From positions 1 through 46,507 of the forward strand of contig JAQXJZ010000087.1 of NCBI GenBank assembly GCA_029009515.1: a stretch of DNA of 46,507 bases, in the 5' to 3' direction. A program made the translations under genes and the position numbers. Source of the stretch: a bacterium (GTDB lineage: Bacteria > Bacillota > Clostridia > Christensenellales > Aristaeellaceae). Positions within the stretch are counted from its first letter, which is position 1. The number at the start of each line of letters is the position of its first letter. Under the pieces are notes generated by a model. The model had not been told where the DNA came from, searched no databases, and saw only the letters and a program-made list of their open reading frames with translations. This document shows, piece by piece, positions 15,651 to 23,313 of the stretch.

Positions 15651-15791
15651 TCATTCACCCCTGATGATGCCAATATCGCCTTTGAGGATCATCAGCACAC
15701 CAAGCAGTGCACAGCTGAGAATGAACATCGTATGTCCATCCAGTCTGTCCCACCAGCGTTTTTTCTTTTCCGGCCCGTTCTGATCAAACAT
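15651..15791 (-). CDS. Small membrane protein, 46 residues, function unknown
   Basis: ATG at 15789-15791 with AGGCGGTG about six bases upstream; stop at 15651-15653. The N-terminus is charged (MFDQNGPEKKKRWWDRLDGH), and one hydrophobic helix (about residues 22-38) is followed by a short tail, so it should be a single-pass membrane peptide with the N-terminus inside. It lies alone between palindromes P3 and P4, downstream of oadA on the same strand, with no clear promoter. I do not recognise a family. Composition and ribosome site support it being real. Confidence 0.55.
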   Translation of the reverse strand: MFDQNGPEKKKRWWDRLDGHTMFILSCALLGVLMILKGDIGIIRGE

Positions 15792-15837
15792 ACGCGCACC
15801 GCCTATTTACAATTCAACGCTTTCTCTTCCCCATGTG

Positions 15838-15896
15838 GTTTTCCTGCGGAAGAACCCAAGAGGGGGATTCCTTTTTAAAAGGAATCCCCCTCTTGG
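15838..15896 (-). repeat. Long palindromic 3'-end element, copy P4
   Basis: Arms of 20 bases (15856-15875 and 15877-15896), the same AGGGGGATTCC subtype as P1. On the minus strand the tail GGTTCTTCCGCAGGAAAAC follows. It begins nine bases after the oadA stop, in oadA orientation. Confidence 0.85.
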
Positions 15897-15905
15897 ATAT
15901 ACACC

Positions 15906-17306
15906 TTACACAGGCATGGTCATTTCGCCCTTGTTCAGCATGGTGTTGTCCACCTGCAACTGGGCAGCCTGACGATACTGGAAGAACTTGGGAGCCACCT
16001 GCGGGAACATGGCGTAGCTGAGCACGTCTTCTTCCTGCTGGTAGTAGTCGCGAATCTCCTCGCGATACTTATCGAGCTCCGGCGGGATGTCGTCGGCAGG
16101 ACGATGAGTGATAACCTTGTCATCGCCGATGCACTTCTTCTTCACTTCGGGATCCACGGGCGCAGGCAGACGGCCGTATTCGCCACGCAGCAAGGCCTTG
16201 GTTTCCTTGGTAACCATCTTGTAGCGTTCACCGCCCAGGATGTTCATAACAGCCTGGGTACCGACGATCTGACTGGTAGGAGTGACCAGCGGCGGCAGAC
16301 CGCAGTCCTTGCGCACGCGCGGCACTTCAGCCAGCACATCATAGTACTTATCCATGGCATTGGCCTGCTTGAGCTGGCCAATCAGGTTGGACAGCATGCC
16401 GCCGGGAACCTGATAGATAAGGGTGTTGGCATCAGTAGCCAGCACACGGGCGGGATCGCGCCAGCCTTCGTTGGTCAGTTCTTCGGCGACCTTGCGGAAA
16501 TAAGCGGCGATCTCAGTCAGTGCAACCAGATCCAGGCCGGTGTCATACTCGGTGCCCTGCAGGGTAGCGACCATGGACTCGGTGGTGGGCTGGGAGGTAC
16601 CGTTACCCAGAGCGGAGATACAGGTATCGACGACGTCCGCGCCGGCTTCGATGGCCTTGAGCAGGGTCATGGCGCCGGTACCGGTGGTGTCATGGGTATG
16701 CAGCACAATGGGCAGATCGGTTTCCTTCTTCATGCGCTTGATCAGGCTGTAAGCGCTGTAAGGCAGAAGCAGGTTGGCCATGTCCTTGATGCAGATCAGG
16801 TCGGCGCCCATCTTTTGGATGTCGGCAGCCAGCTTGACGAAGTAATCTTCGGTGTGGACATCGCTGATGGTGTAGCTCATGGCCACTTCAGCCTTGCCGC
16901 CGTACTTCTTGGTGGCGGTCACAGCGGTCTGCATGTTGCGCAGGTCGTTGAGCGCGTCGAAGCAGCGGATGATATCGATGCCGTTTTCCACGGCCTTCTT
17001 TACGAAGAATTCCACCACGTCGTCAGAGTAGTGCTTGTAGCCCAGCAGGTTCTGGCCACGCAGCAGCATCTGCAGCTTGGTGTTGGGCATGGCCTTGCGC
17101 AGCTTGCGCAGGCGCTCCCAGGGATCTTCGTTCAGGAAGCGCAGGCAGCTGTCAAAGGTAGCGCCGCCCCAGCACTCCAGAGAGTAGTAGCCCACTTTGT
17201 CCAGCTTCTCGAGCATGGGCTCCATCTGGGAAAACTTCATGCGCGTTGCGGCCTGACTCTGGTGACCGTCGCGCAGGATGGTATCAGTAATTCCAACCTT
17301 AGGCAT
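15906..17306 (-). CDS. oadA: Pyruvate/oxaloacetate carboxyltransferase (OadA-type, without biotin domain)
   Basis: 466 residues from the ATG at 17306 (GAGGTG six bases upstream). It has the 5S-type TIM barrel: TILRDGHQSQAATRMK, CWGGATFDSCLRFL, IKDMANLLLP (carboxylated Lys), LHTHDTTG (metal His residues) and the C-terminal PYC/OAD domain. It moves carboxyl groups between biotin and pyruvate/oxaloacetate. The biotin carrier is a separate gene upstream (18563-18967). Last gene of the mmdA-oadG-BCCP-oadB-oadA operon, 22 bases after oadB. Confidence 0.93.
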   Translation of the reverse strand: MPKVGITDTILRDGHQSQAATRMKFSQMEPMLEKLDKVGYYSLECWGGATFDSCLRFLNEDPWERLRKLRKAMPNTKLQMLLRGQNLLGYKHYSDDVVEFFVKKAVENGIDIIRCFDALNDLRNMQTAVTATKKYGGKAEVAMSYTISDVHTEDYFVKLAADIQKMGADLICIKDMANLLLPYSAYSLIKRMKKETDLPIVLHTHDTTGTGAMTLLKAIEAGADVVDTCISALGNGTSQPTTESMVATLQGTEYDTGLDLVALTEIAAYFRKVAEELTNEGWRDPARVLATDANTLIYQVPGGMLSNLIGQLKQANAMDKYYDVLAEVPRVRKDCGLPPLVTPTSQIVGTQAVMNILGGERYKMVTKETKALLRGEYGRLPAPVDPEVKKKCIGDDKVITHRPADDIPPELDKYREEIRDYYQQEEDVLSYAMFPQVAPKFFQYRQAAQLQVDNTMLNKGEMTMPV

Positions 17307-17328
17307 TGTTTTCACCTCACTGATAGCA

Positions 17329-18519
17329 TTAGCCGAACATGCTCAGCAGCATACCGGCCGCGATGGCGGAACCGATAACGCCGGCAACGTTGGGGCCCAT
17401 GGCATGCATGAGCAGGAAGTTCTTGGGGTTGGCCTTCTGGCCTTCCACCTGAGAAACGCGCGCAGCCATAGGAACGGCAGACACGCCGGCAGAACCGATG
17501 AGGGGGTTGATCTTGCCGCCGGTCAGCTTGTTCATCAGTTTGGCAAGCAGCAGGCCGCCGGCAGTGCCGCAGCCGAAGGCGACCACGCCAACGCACACGA
17601 TCATCAGGGTCTTGGGCTGCAGGAAGGTATCAGCCGTAGCGGTAGCGCCAACGGTGACGCCCAGGAAGATGGTGACGATATTCATCAGCTCGTTCTGAAC
17701 CGTCTTGCACAGACGATCCGCCACGCCGGATTCCTTGAACAGGTTGCCAAGCATCAGGCAGCCAACCAGAGGAGCGGCAGAGGGCAGCAGGAGGCTGACA
17801 ATGATGGTAACGGCGATGGGGAAGATGATCTTTTCCTTCTTGGAAACAGGACGCAGCTGCTCCATCACGATTTCACGCTCAGCCTTGGTGGTCAGCGCGC
17901 GCATGATGGGGGGCTGGATGACGGGCACGAGCGCCATGTAGCTGTAGGCAGCCACGGCGATCGGTCCAAGCAGGTGGGGAGCCAGCTTACCGGTCAGGTA
18001 GATGGCAGTGGGGCCGTCAGCGCCGCCGATGATGCCGGTGGAGGCAGCTTCCTGGACGGTGAAGCCAAAGAAGGTGTAGCAGACGAAGAAGGTCATGAAG
18101 ATGCCCAGCTGAGCAGCAGCGCCCAGCAGCAGGCTCTTGGGATTGGCGATCAGGGGACCAAAGTCCGTCATAGCGCCGACGCCGATGAAGATGAGGCAGG
18201 GATAGATGCCCAGCTTGACGCCCAGATACAGGTAGTCCAGCAGGCCGGGGCTTACCTCGCCATGACCGCCCATCAGATCCCAGTGCACATGGCCGCCCGC
18301 GAAGAGCTCTTCGTGGTACATGCCGGCAAAGGGCAGGTTGGTCAGCAGCATGCCAAACGCGATGGGCATGAGCAGCAGGGGCTCGTACTTCTTGACGATG
18401 GCCAGATACAGCAGCACGCAGGCAACCGCGATCATGATCAGCGCCTTGGGATCGTGGATGAGGCCGTAGAGGCCGGAATCCGTGCAAAGCTTCAACAAGC
18501 TTTCGCCGATATTAAACAT
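17329..18519 (-). CDS. oadB: Sodium-pumping decarboxylase, beta subunit
   Basis: 396 residues, about ten hydrophobic segments. The conserved OadB/MmdB region [20 protein letters not shown] is present, as are the Asn/Ser-rich gating segment near [15 protein letters not shown] and a Gly-rich C-terminus. This integral membrane subunit decarboxylates carboxybiotin and exports Na+ (about two per turnover in characterised enzymes). Ribosome site is weak (GAAAGCGAG); translation may depend on the upstream biotin carrier gene 43 bases away. Confidence 0.95.
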   Translation of the reverse strand: MFNIGESLLKLCTDSGLYGLIHDPKALIMIAVACVLLYLAIVKKYEPLLLMPIAFGMLLTNLPFAGMYHEELFAGGHVHWDLMGGHGEVSPGLLDYLYLGVKLGIYPCLIFIGVGAMTDFGPLIANPKSLLLGAAAQLGIFMTFFVCYTFFGFTVQEAASTGIIGGADGPTAIYLTGKLAPHLLGPIAVAAYSYMALVPVIQPPIMRALTTKAEREIVMEQLRPVSKKEKIIFPIAVTIIVSLLLPSAAPLVGCLMLGNLFKESGVADRLCKTVQNELMNIVTIFLGVTVGATATADTFLQPKTLMIVCVGVVAFGCGTAGGLLLAKLMNKLTGGKINPLIGSAGVSAVPMAARVSQVEGQKANPKNFLLMHAMGPNVAGVIGSAIAAGMLLSMFG

Positions 18520-18562
18520 GCTTAACAGCTCGCTTTCTTGCAGTATGGGTAGCCGGCGTATC

Positions 18563-18967
18563 TTAGCCGATCACGATGAGGGTGTCGCCGCTGTTGACGG
18601 AAGCGCCCTTGGCAGCCACAATCTGCTTCACAGTGCCGTCGCAGGGGGCCATGATCTCGTTTTCCATCTTCATGGCTTCCAGAATCAGCAGGACGTCGCC
18701 AGACTTCACGGAAGCGCCCTGGGCAACCTTCACATCCAGCACAGTGCCAGGCATGGGAGCAGTCACCTTTTCACCGCCGGCAACAGGAGCAGCGGCAGCG
18801 GGAGCAGCAGCAGGAGCGGGAGCAGCGGCAGGAGCAGCAGCCACAGGAGCGGGAGCGGCCACGGGAGCAGCCACAACAGGAGCGGCCACGGGAGCCACGG
18901 CGCCGTTCGTTTCTTCAACGGCCACGGAATAAGCAACGCCATTAACGGTGATGTTGAAATAACGCAT
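18563..18967 (-). CDS. Biotin carboxyl carrier protein of the decarboxylase complex
   Basis: 134 residues. A short N-terminal strand region ([19 protein letters not shown]) is followed by a flexible Ala/Pro linker (about residues 24-65) and a biotinyl domain with EAMKMENEI; Lys100 is the biotin attachment site. It shuttles carboxyl groups between the carboxyltransferases (MmdA, OadA) and the membrane decarboxylase OadB. The single carrier lies between genes of both complex types, so it probably serves both. GGAGGA ribosome site upstream. Confidence 0.93.
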   Translation of the reverse strand: MRYFNITVNGVAYSVAVEETNGAVAPVAAPVVAAPVAAPAPVAAAPAAAPAPAAAPAAAAPVAGGEKVTAPMPGTVLDVKVAQGASVKSGDVLLILEAMKMENEIMAPCDGTVKQIVAAKGASVNSGDTLIVIG

Positions 18968-19004
18968 GAGAATATCCTCCTAAATAATCATTTCACTCAA
19001 AGGC

Positions 19005-19415
19005 TCAGAAGCGGCTGTAGACCTGTTCCTCGCGACCTGCGCGGTTCCATGCGGGCGCATTGCTGATACGCTTGACATGGCGCACCACAAACTTGCCCTC
19101 GCCCATCACTACGCTCAAAGCGGCGGTGATGGCGGCGATCACTTCGGCAGGAATGCCCTCCACAGGAGCAGCAGCAGGCGCGGCAGGCGCTTCTTCCACC
19201 TTCTTTACTTCGCCGGAGGGAGTGTTATTTTTTTTTTTGTTGTCCTTGCCAGTAAACTTGCTCAGCAGCGAGATGAACGCAATCAGGATCACCAGGCCAG
19301 CGAACACAGTCAGCATACCCAGCACAGCAACACCCAGACCGGTCACCGCTTTTTCAGCGATGCTCGGAGCAGCGGTCGCCACGGGAGCAACGGTTTCCAT
19401 AATCATTTCTTCCAT
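19005..19415 (-). CDS. oadG: Sodium-pumping decarboxylase, gamma subunit (OadG family)
   Basis: 136 residues: a short N-terminus, one transmembrane helix (about 27-50), then a Lys/Asn-rich stretch, an Ala/Pro/Glu linker, and a C-terminal segment (about 88-136) that includes MGEGKFVVRHVKRISNAPAWNRAGREEQ. OadG anchors and stabilises the complex. The coding strand holds a run of eleven A (complement of 19228-19238), encoding KKKN just after the helix, a slippage-prone site. It lies 22 bases downstream of mmdA. Confidence 0.85.
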   Translation of the reverse strand: MEEMIMETVAPVATAAPSIAEKAVTGLGVAVLGMLTVFAGLVILIAFISLLSKFTGKDNKKKNNTPSGEVKKVEEAPAAPAAAPVEGIPAEVIAAITAALSVVMGEGKFVVRHVKRISNAPAWNRAGREEQVYSRF

Positions 19416-19437
19416 GAGTGCTACTTCCTTTCGTCAG

Positions 19438-20910
19438 TTACATCGGCAGATTGCCATGCTTCTTGGGCGGATTGGAATCGCGCTTGGAAGCCAGCATCTC
19501 CATGGCGGAGATGAGCATCTGACGGGTAGTGGCGGGATCGATGATGTCATCAACCATGCCGGCCTTGGCAGCATTCACAGCGCCGGCCACTTCCTCGATG
19601 TACTTGTCGGCGTACTTTTCACGGGCAGCAGCGACGGTCAGGTCGGTATCGGCCTTGACTTCCTTGCTGTACAGCACGGCGACGGCAGCCTCGGGAGTGA
19701 GGGCGGAGATGACGGCAGTGGGCCAGGCGTAGGTGACGTCGGCATTGCCCTTGCCGCCCATGGCGACATAGGCCTGACCGATGGCGTCGCCAGTAACGAC
19801 AGCCAGCTTCGGCACGGTTGCCTCGGCGTAGGCGTAGAGCAGCTGGGCCTGAGCCTTGAACAGCCAGCCCTGAGCCTGAACGCTTTCCACATGAACGCCG
19901 CAGGTGTTGAGCAGGCTTACAACGGGCAGGTTGAAGCAGTCAGCCATGCGCACAAAGCGGGCAGCCTTCTGCAGGCAGGCAGCGCAGAGCTTGCCGGTGG
20001 CGGCCACCACGGCCACGCTGCGTCCGCCAATGCGGGCCAGCACAGTCTTGACGTTCTTGCCGTAATCGGCATACAGCTCGATGGCGGAACCAGCGTCGAC
20101 CAGAGCCTTCACCAGCTCTTCCGCCTCAGCGGGATCGATGGCGGGCAGCATGCGGTTCATGTCATCGGTGTCGATGATCTCGCTGTCTTCCAGATTGCTG
20201 GAGGGCAGCAGAGCCAGCACGGCCTTGGCCTTGGCAATGGCTTCATCCTCGTTTTCAGCGGTCAGAGCGCAGGCGCCCATCTCGCTGACAACCTTGGCGC
20301 CGCCAAACTCGTCAGCTTTCACGGCCTTGCCATTCATGGCGGCCATGACCTGGGGACCGAACACCATCAGCTGACCGATCTTCTCGGCCACGATGGACAC
20401 GTCCGCCAGCTGGGTAATCAGCGCAGCGCCGCCGATGCAGGGGCCCAGCACCACAGAGATGATGGGGCACACGCCGCTCATGCGGGCCAGCTTGTTGTAG
20501 ATCTCGCTGTAAGCGCTCATCGCAGCGGCGCCTTCATCAATGCGCACGCCGGCGGAGTCCATCAGCGCGATGACGGGAGCACCCGTCTTGAGAGCCATGT
20601 CCAGGAGCTTGACAATCTTGGCAGCCTGAGCCTTGCCCATGGCGCCGCCGCGCACGGTGAAATCCTGAGCAAAGATGTAAACCGGGCGCTGGTCGATGGT
20701 GGCATAACCGGTGATCACACCCGCGCCTTCCTCGTTCTGGCTAACCAGCGCGAACAGCTCCACGAAGCTGCCCGCATCCGCCAGCTTTTCCACGCGCTCG
20801 CGCGCAGTCAGCTTGCCGGCGTCACGCTGTTCCTTGAGGCGCTCTTCGCTGCCGGCCAGGATGGCCTTGCGCAGTTCCAGCACCTTCTGCAGGTCTTGTG
20901 AGTTGTGCAT
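19438..20910 (-). CDS. mmdA: Carboxyltransferase, methylmalonyl-CoA decarboxylase alpha type
   Basis: 490 residues from the ATG at 20910, with AAGGGAG seven bases upstream; in-frame ATGs further up precede that site. It has two crotonase-like carboxyltransferase halves: FAQDFTVRGGAMGKAQAAKI, MDSAGVRIDEGAAAMSAY and GPCIGGAA in the first; NTCGVHVES, AVVTGDAIGQAYVAMGGK and AWPTAVISALTPEAAVAVLY in the second. The family transfers carboxyl from methylmalonyl-CoA (or similar acyl-CoA) to biotin. Two-domain fusion and neighbours separate it from AccA/AccD. The 231 bases to miaA show no promoter I can defend. Confidence 0.93.
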   Translation of the reverse strand: MHNSQDLQKVLELRKAILAGSEERLKEQRDAGKLTARERVEKLADAGSFVELFALVSQNEEGAGVITGYATIDQRPVYIFAQDFTVRGGAMGKAQAAKIVKLLDMALKTGAPVIALMDSAGVRIDEGAAAMSAYSEIYNKLARMSGVCPIISVVLGPCIGGAALITQLADVSIVAEKIGQLMVFGPQVMAAMNGKAVKADEFGGAKVVSEMGACALTAENEDEAIAKAKAVLALLPSSNLEDSEIIDTDDMNRMLPAIDPAEAEELVKALVDAGSAIELYADYGKNVKTVLARIGGRSVAVVAATGKLCAACLQKAARFVRMADCFNLPVVSLLNTCGVHVESVQAQGWLFKAQAQLLYAYAEATVPKLAVVTGDAIGQAYVAMGGKGNADVTYAWPTAVISALTPEAAVAVLYSKEVKADTDLTVAAAREKYADKYIEEVAGAVNAAKAGMVDDIIDPATTRQMLISAMEMLASKRDSNPPKKHGNLPM

Positions 20911-21100
20911 TTCCGTTCTCCCTTCCATGCGTATAAGGTCAGTGGTTGGGGTGCAACCGAACAAAAGTCCAACTTAAACCCCATTCATATGTTTCGTCTT
21001 TCCCTTCCTGTTTTCCTGCCTGATTGACAAATTTGTACCAAAAAATTTTTGAAATTCTTTTTAGCATTGAAAAGCGTTCCACAGCTTGTCTTTTCTGGAC

Positions 21101-21136
21101 AAAAAAGCAGCAGCCGGACGTAAAGCCGGTGCTGCA
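21101..21136 (-). terminator. Terminator of the metG-tatD-GNAT-miaA operon
   Basis: Minus strand: GC-rich stem (21135-21126 with 21117-21107, one bulge), loop around TTTACGT, then six T (21106-21101). It begins six bases after the miaA stop. Confidence 0.85.
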
Positions 21137-21141
21137 GAGAT

Positions 21142-22029
21142 TTACAATTGTAAAAACGCGTCGATTTTCTCGCACGCCTGCTTCAGGGGATCATTGGTCA
21201 TATCCAGCCACTGGATCGACGCATCGCGGCGGAACCAGATCATCTGACGCTTGGCAAACTGCTTGATAGCAGTGGCCAGCAGGCCCTTCATTTCCTCCAG
21301 CGTATAATCTCCGCGGAGATACTGGGTGACGAACTTGTATTCCAGACCCAGCTTGATCATGTACTCCTCGCTCACACCTGCGTCCAGAAGGCCCTTCACT
21401 TCCTCGATCATGCCCATCTCGATGCGGCGGTCAAGGCGCTCATCAATGCGCTGACGCACGACGGCACGGTCCCACGTCACGCCAAGGCGCAGCGTTTCGT
21501 AGCGCGCCTGCTTGGCAGGCGTCACATCGTCGCCGTCATGAATCTTTTCCAGAATGCGCATCACGCGGTTGCGGTTGCGGGGATCTACATCCGTGTCCGG
21601 CACAAGAGAGCGCAGCTTGGCATACAACTCTTCCGTGGACAGCTTTTCCAGCTCCGCACGGTAGGCAAGATCGGGCATGCGGTCGCTCATCACATAGCCG
21701 TCCGCTACAGACGCCACGTACAGACCGGTTCCGCCCACCAGAAAGGGCAGCTTGCCGCGCGCAATCACATCATCGATGGCTTTGTAGGCCAGCTTCTGAA
21801 AATCAGCCATGGAGAAAAAGCTGCCTGCATCACACACGTCAATCAGATGATGCGGTACGCCCTTGGTTTCCTCAGGAGTGATCTTGCCGCTGCCCAGATC
21901 CAGCCCGCGGAATACCTGTCGGGAATCCGCAGAGATGATCTCGCCGCCGTAACGCAGAGCCAGTTCCACACCAAAGTCACTCTTGCCGGAAGCCGTGGTT
22001 CCTTCGACAACGATCAGTTTGGGCAGCAT
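21142..22029 (-). CDS. miaA: tRNA dimethylallyltransferase
   Basis: 295 residues. The P-loop is VVEGTTASGKSDF, followed by EIISADSRQVFRGLDLGSGK (prenyl acceptor region), HHLIDV, LVGGTGLYVASV and the C-terminal TKQFAKRQMIWFRRD-like segment (AIKQFAKRQMIWFRR). It adds the dimethylallyl group to A37 of tRNAs reading UNN codons. It lies 18 bases after the GNAT gene in the T-box-controlled metG operon. Confidence 0.95.
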   Translation of the reverse strand: MLPKLIVVEGTTASGKSDFGVELALRYGGEIISADSRQVFRGLDLGSGKITPEETKGVPHHLIDVCDAGSFFSMADFQKLAYKAIDDVIARGKLPFLVGGTGLYVASVADGYVMSDRMPDLAYRAELEKLSTEELYAKLRSLVPDTDVDPRNRNRVMRILEKIHDGDDVTPAKQARYETLRLGVTWDRAVVRQRIDERLDRRIEMGMIEEVKGLLDAGVSEEYMIKLGLEYKFVTQYLRGDYTLEEMKGLLATAIKQFAKRQMIWFRRDASIQWLDMTNDPLKQACEKIDAFLQL

Positions 22030-22047
22030 AGACAGATTCTCTCTTTC

Positions 22048-22530
22048 TTACTTGGTTTTGTGGTAAGCCATGCGCGGCGTGCCGTTCTCCACCCAGATGG
22101 TGCCGCAGCGTTCGAAGCCGTTGCGCTCAAACGCATGCTGCATGGGCAAGTTCAACTCATGAGTGTCGCCGCGCAGATTGCCGCACTTTGCAAAGGCCCA
22201 GCGGACGATCTCGTCCACCATCCCCCGCTTTTCACCGGTGGAGGCAATGCGGTGCAGCGTGCCGTAGGGCAGGTCGTTCTTCCACGCGCCTTCAATCACC
22301 TGATAGGTGGGATCATCGCCGATGATCAGCACGAAGGCGGCATAGATGTGGACTTCTTCCTCGCAGACATACAGCTGACCGGCGGTGATATCCGCGCGCA
22401 GCATTTCCTCCGTGGGATAGCCGCCCCACCACTGCTTCGGATTGCCCTTGTCGGCCATGAAGCGGCGTGCGCCTGCAAACAGTTCCATCAGTACCGGCAG
22501 GTCATTCAGCACAGCATTGCGGATGTGCAT
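22048..22530 (-). CDS. GNAT family N-acetyltransferase
   Basis: 160 residues. N-terminal MHIRNAVLNDLPVLMELFAG is the usual first strand and helix. The acetyl-CoA loop region (IASTGEKRGMVDEIVRWAFAKC) is degenerate relative to the Q/RxxGxG/A consensus, and the C-terminal strand is NLPMQHAFERNGFERCGTIW. Substrate unknown. It starts three bases after the tatD stop, so the genes are probably translated together. Confidence 0.85.
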   Translation of the reverse strand: MHIRNAVLNDLPVLMELFAGARRFMADKGNPKQWWGGYPTEEMLRADITAGQLYVCEEEVHIYAAFVLIIGDDPTYQVIEGAWKNDLPYGTLHRIASTGEKRGMVDEIVRWAFAKCGNLRGDTHELNLPMQHAFERNGFERCGTIWVENGTPRMAYHKTK

Positions 22531-22533
22531 GCT

Positions 22534-23313
22534 CTACACCTCCTGCGGAATGCGGAACAGGCGGCAGGTGTTGGCGGTCGCAAGCTGCGCCATCTCTTCC
22601 GCCGGAATACCGCGAAGCTCAGCGATCTTTTCCGCCACGTACTTCACATAGGTGGGTTCATTGCGCTTGCCGCGCATGGGTACAGGCGCCATATACGGGC
22701 TGTCCGTTTCCACCATGATGCGGTCATCCGGCACAAACTGCGCCACATCCAGCAGCTTGTTGGCATTTTTGAAGGTGACAGGGCCTGCGAAGGAGATGTA
22801 GAAACCCATGTCCAGATACTCGCGCGCCGTTTCCACGCTGGCGGAGCAGCAGTGGATCACGCCCGCAGGCAGCTCGTTCCGGTGCGCCTTCATCAGCGAC
22901 AGGATATCGCCATGTGCATCGCGGATGTGGAACACGGCAGGCATATCCAGCTTTCTGGCAAGCAGCAGCTGCTTGACGAACACTTCGCGCTGCGTTTCGC
23001 GCGGGGAGAGGTCGTAGTAGTAATCCAACCCAAACTCCCCCACACCCACGATGCGCTCTTCCTTCACCCACTGAGTGATTCGCGCTTCGCACTCGTCCGT
23101 CCACGTTTTCGCCTCGTGCGGATGCACGCCCACCACACCGTAGACATGAGGATGCAGCCGCGTCATTTCCACGATGCGGCTGCTGGAATCCATATCACTG
23201 CCCGCGAGGATGCAGCGGCGCACCCCTGCATCCTCCATACGGGCCATTACTTCTGCACGGTCCTCTGCGAAGCGCTCGTCTTCCAGATGGCAGTGCGAGT
23301 CAAACAGATTCAT
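22534..23313 (-). CDS. TatD family metal-dependent hydrolase
   Basis: 259 residues. Metal ligands are in order: DSHCH at the N-terminus, GVGEFGLDYYY (Glu), PAVFHIRDAHGD (His), IHCCS (His) and VETDSPYMAP (Asp). TatD proteins are 3'-5' deoxyribonucleases, and some relatives act as D-aminoacyl-tRNA deacylases. The ATG overlaps the metG stop by four bases (ATGA), an arrangement common in Bacillota. Confidence 0.93.
   Translation of the reverse strand: MNLFDSHCHLEDERFAEDRAEVMARMEDAGVRRCILAGSDMDSSSRIVEMTRLHPHVYGVVGVHPHEAKTWTDECEARITQWVKEERIVGVGEFGLDYYYDLSPRETQREVFVKQLLLARKLDMPAVFHIRDAHGDILSLMKAHRNELPAGVIHCCSASVETAREYLDMGFYISFAGPVTFKNANKLLDVAQFVPDDRIMVETDSPYMAPVPMRGKRNEPTYVKYVAEKIAELRGIPAEEMAQLATANTCRLFRIPQEV

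Noticed and set aside
18780-18900. Repetitive stretch in the biotin carrier gene as a tandem repeat or CRISPR-like array
   Set aside because: It encodes the Ala/Pro-rich flexible linker normal for biotin carriers; units are irregular and in frame.
19438-20910. mmdA as acetyl-CoA carboxylase carboxyltransferase (accA/accD)
   Set aside because: It is a two-domain fusion without the AccD zinc finger and lies with oadG/oadB, which indicates a decarboxylase complex.
20911-21100. Promoter for the mmdA operon
   Set aside because: Several partial matches exist (TTGCAC, TTATAC, TACAAA on the minus strand) but none has an acceptable -35/-10 spacing.
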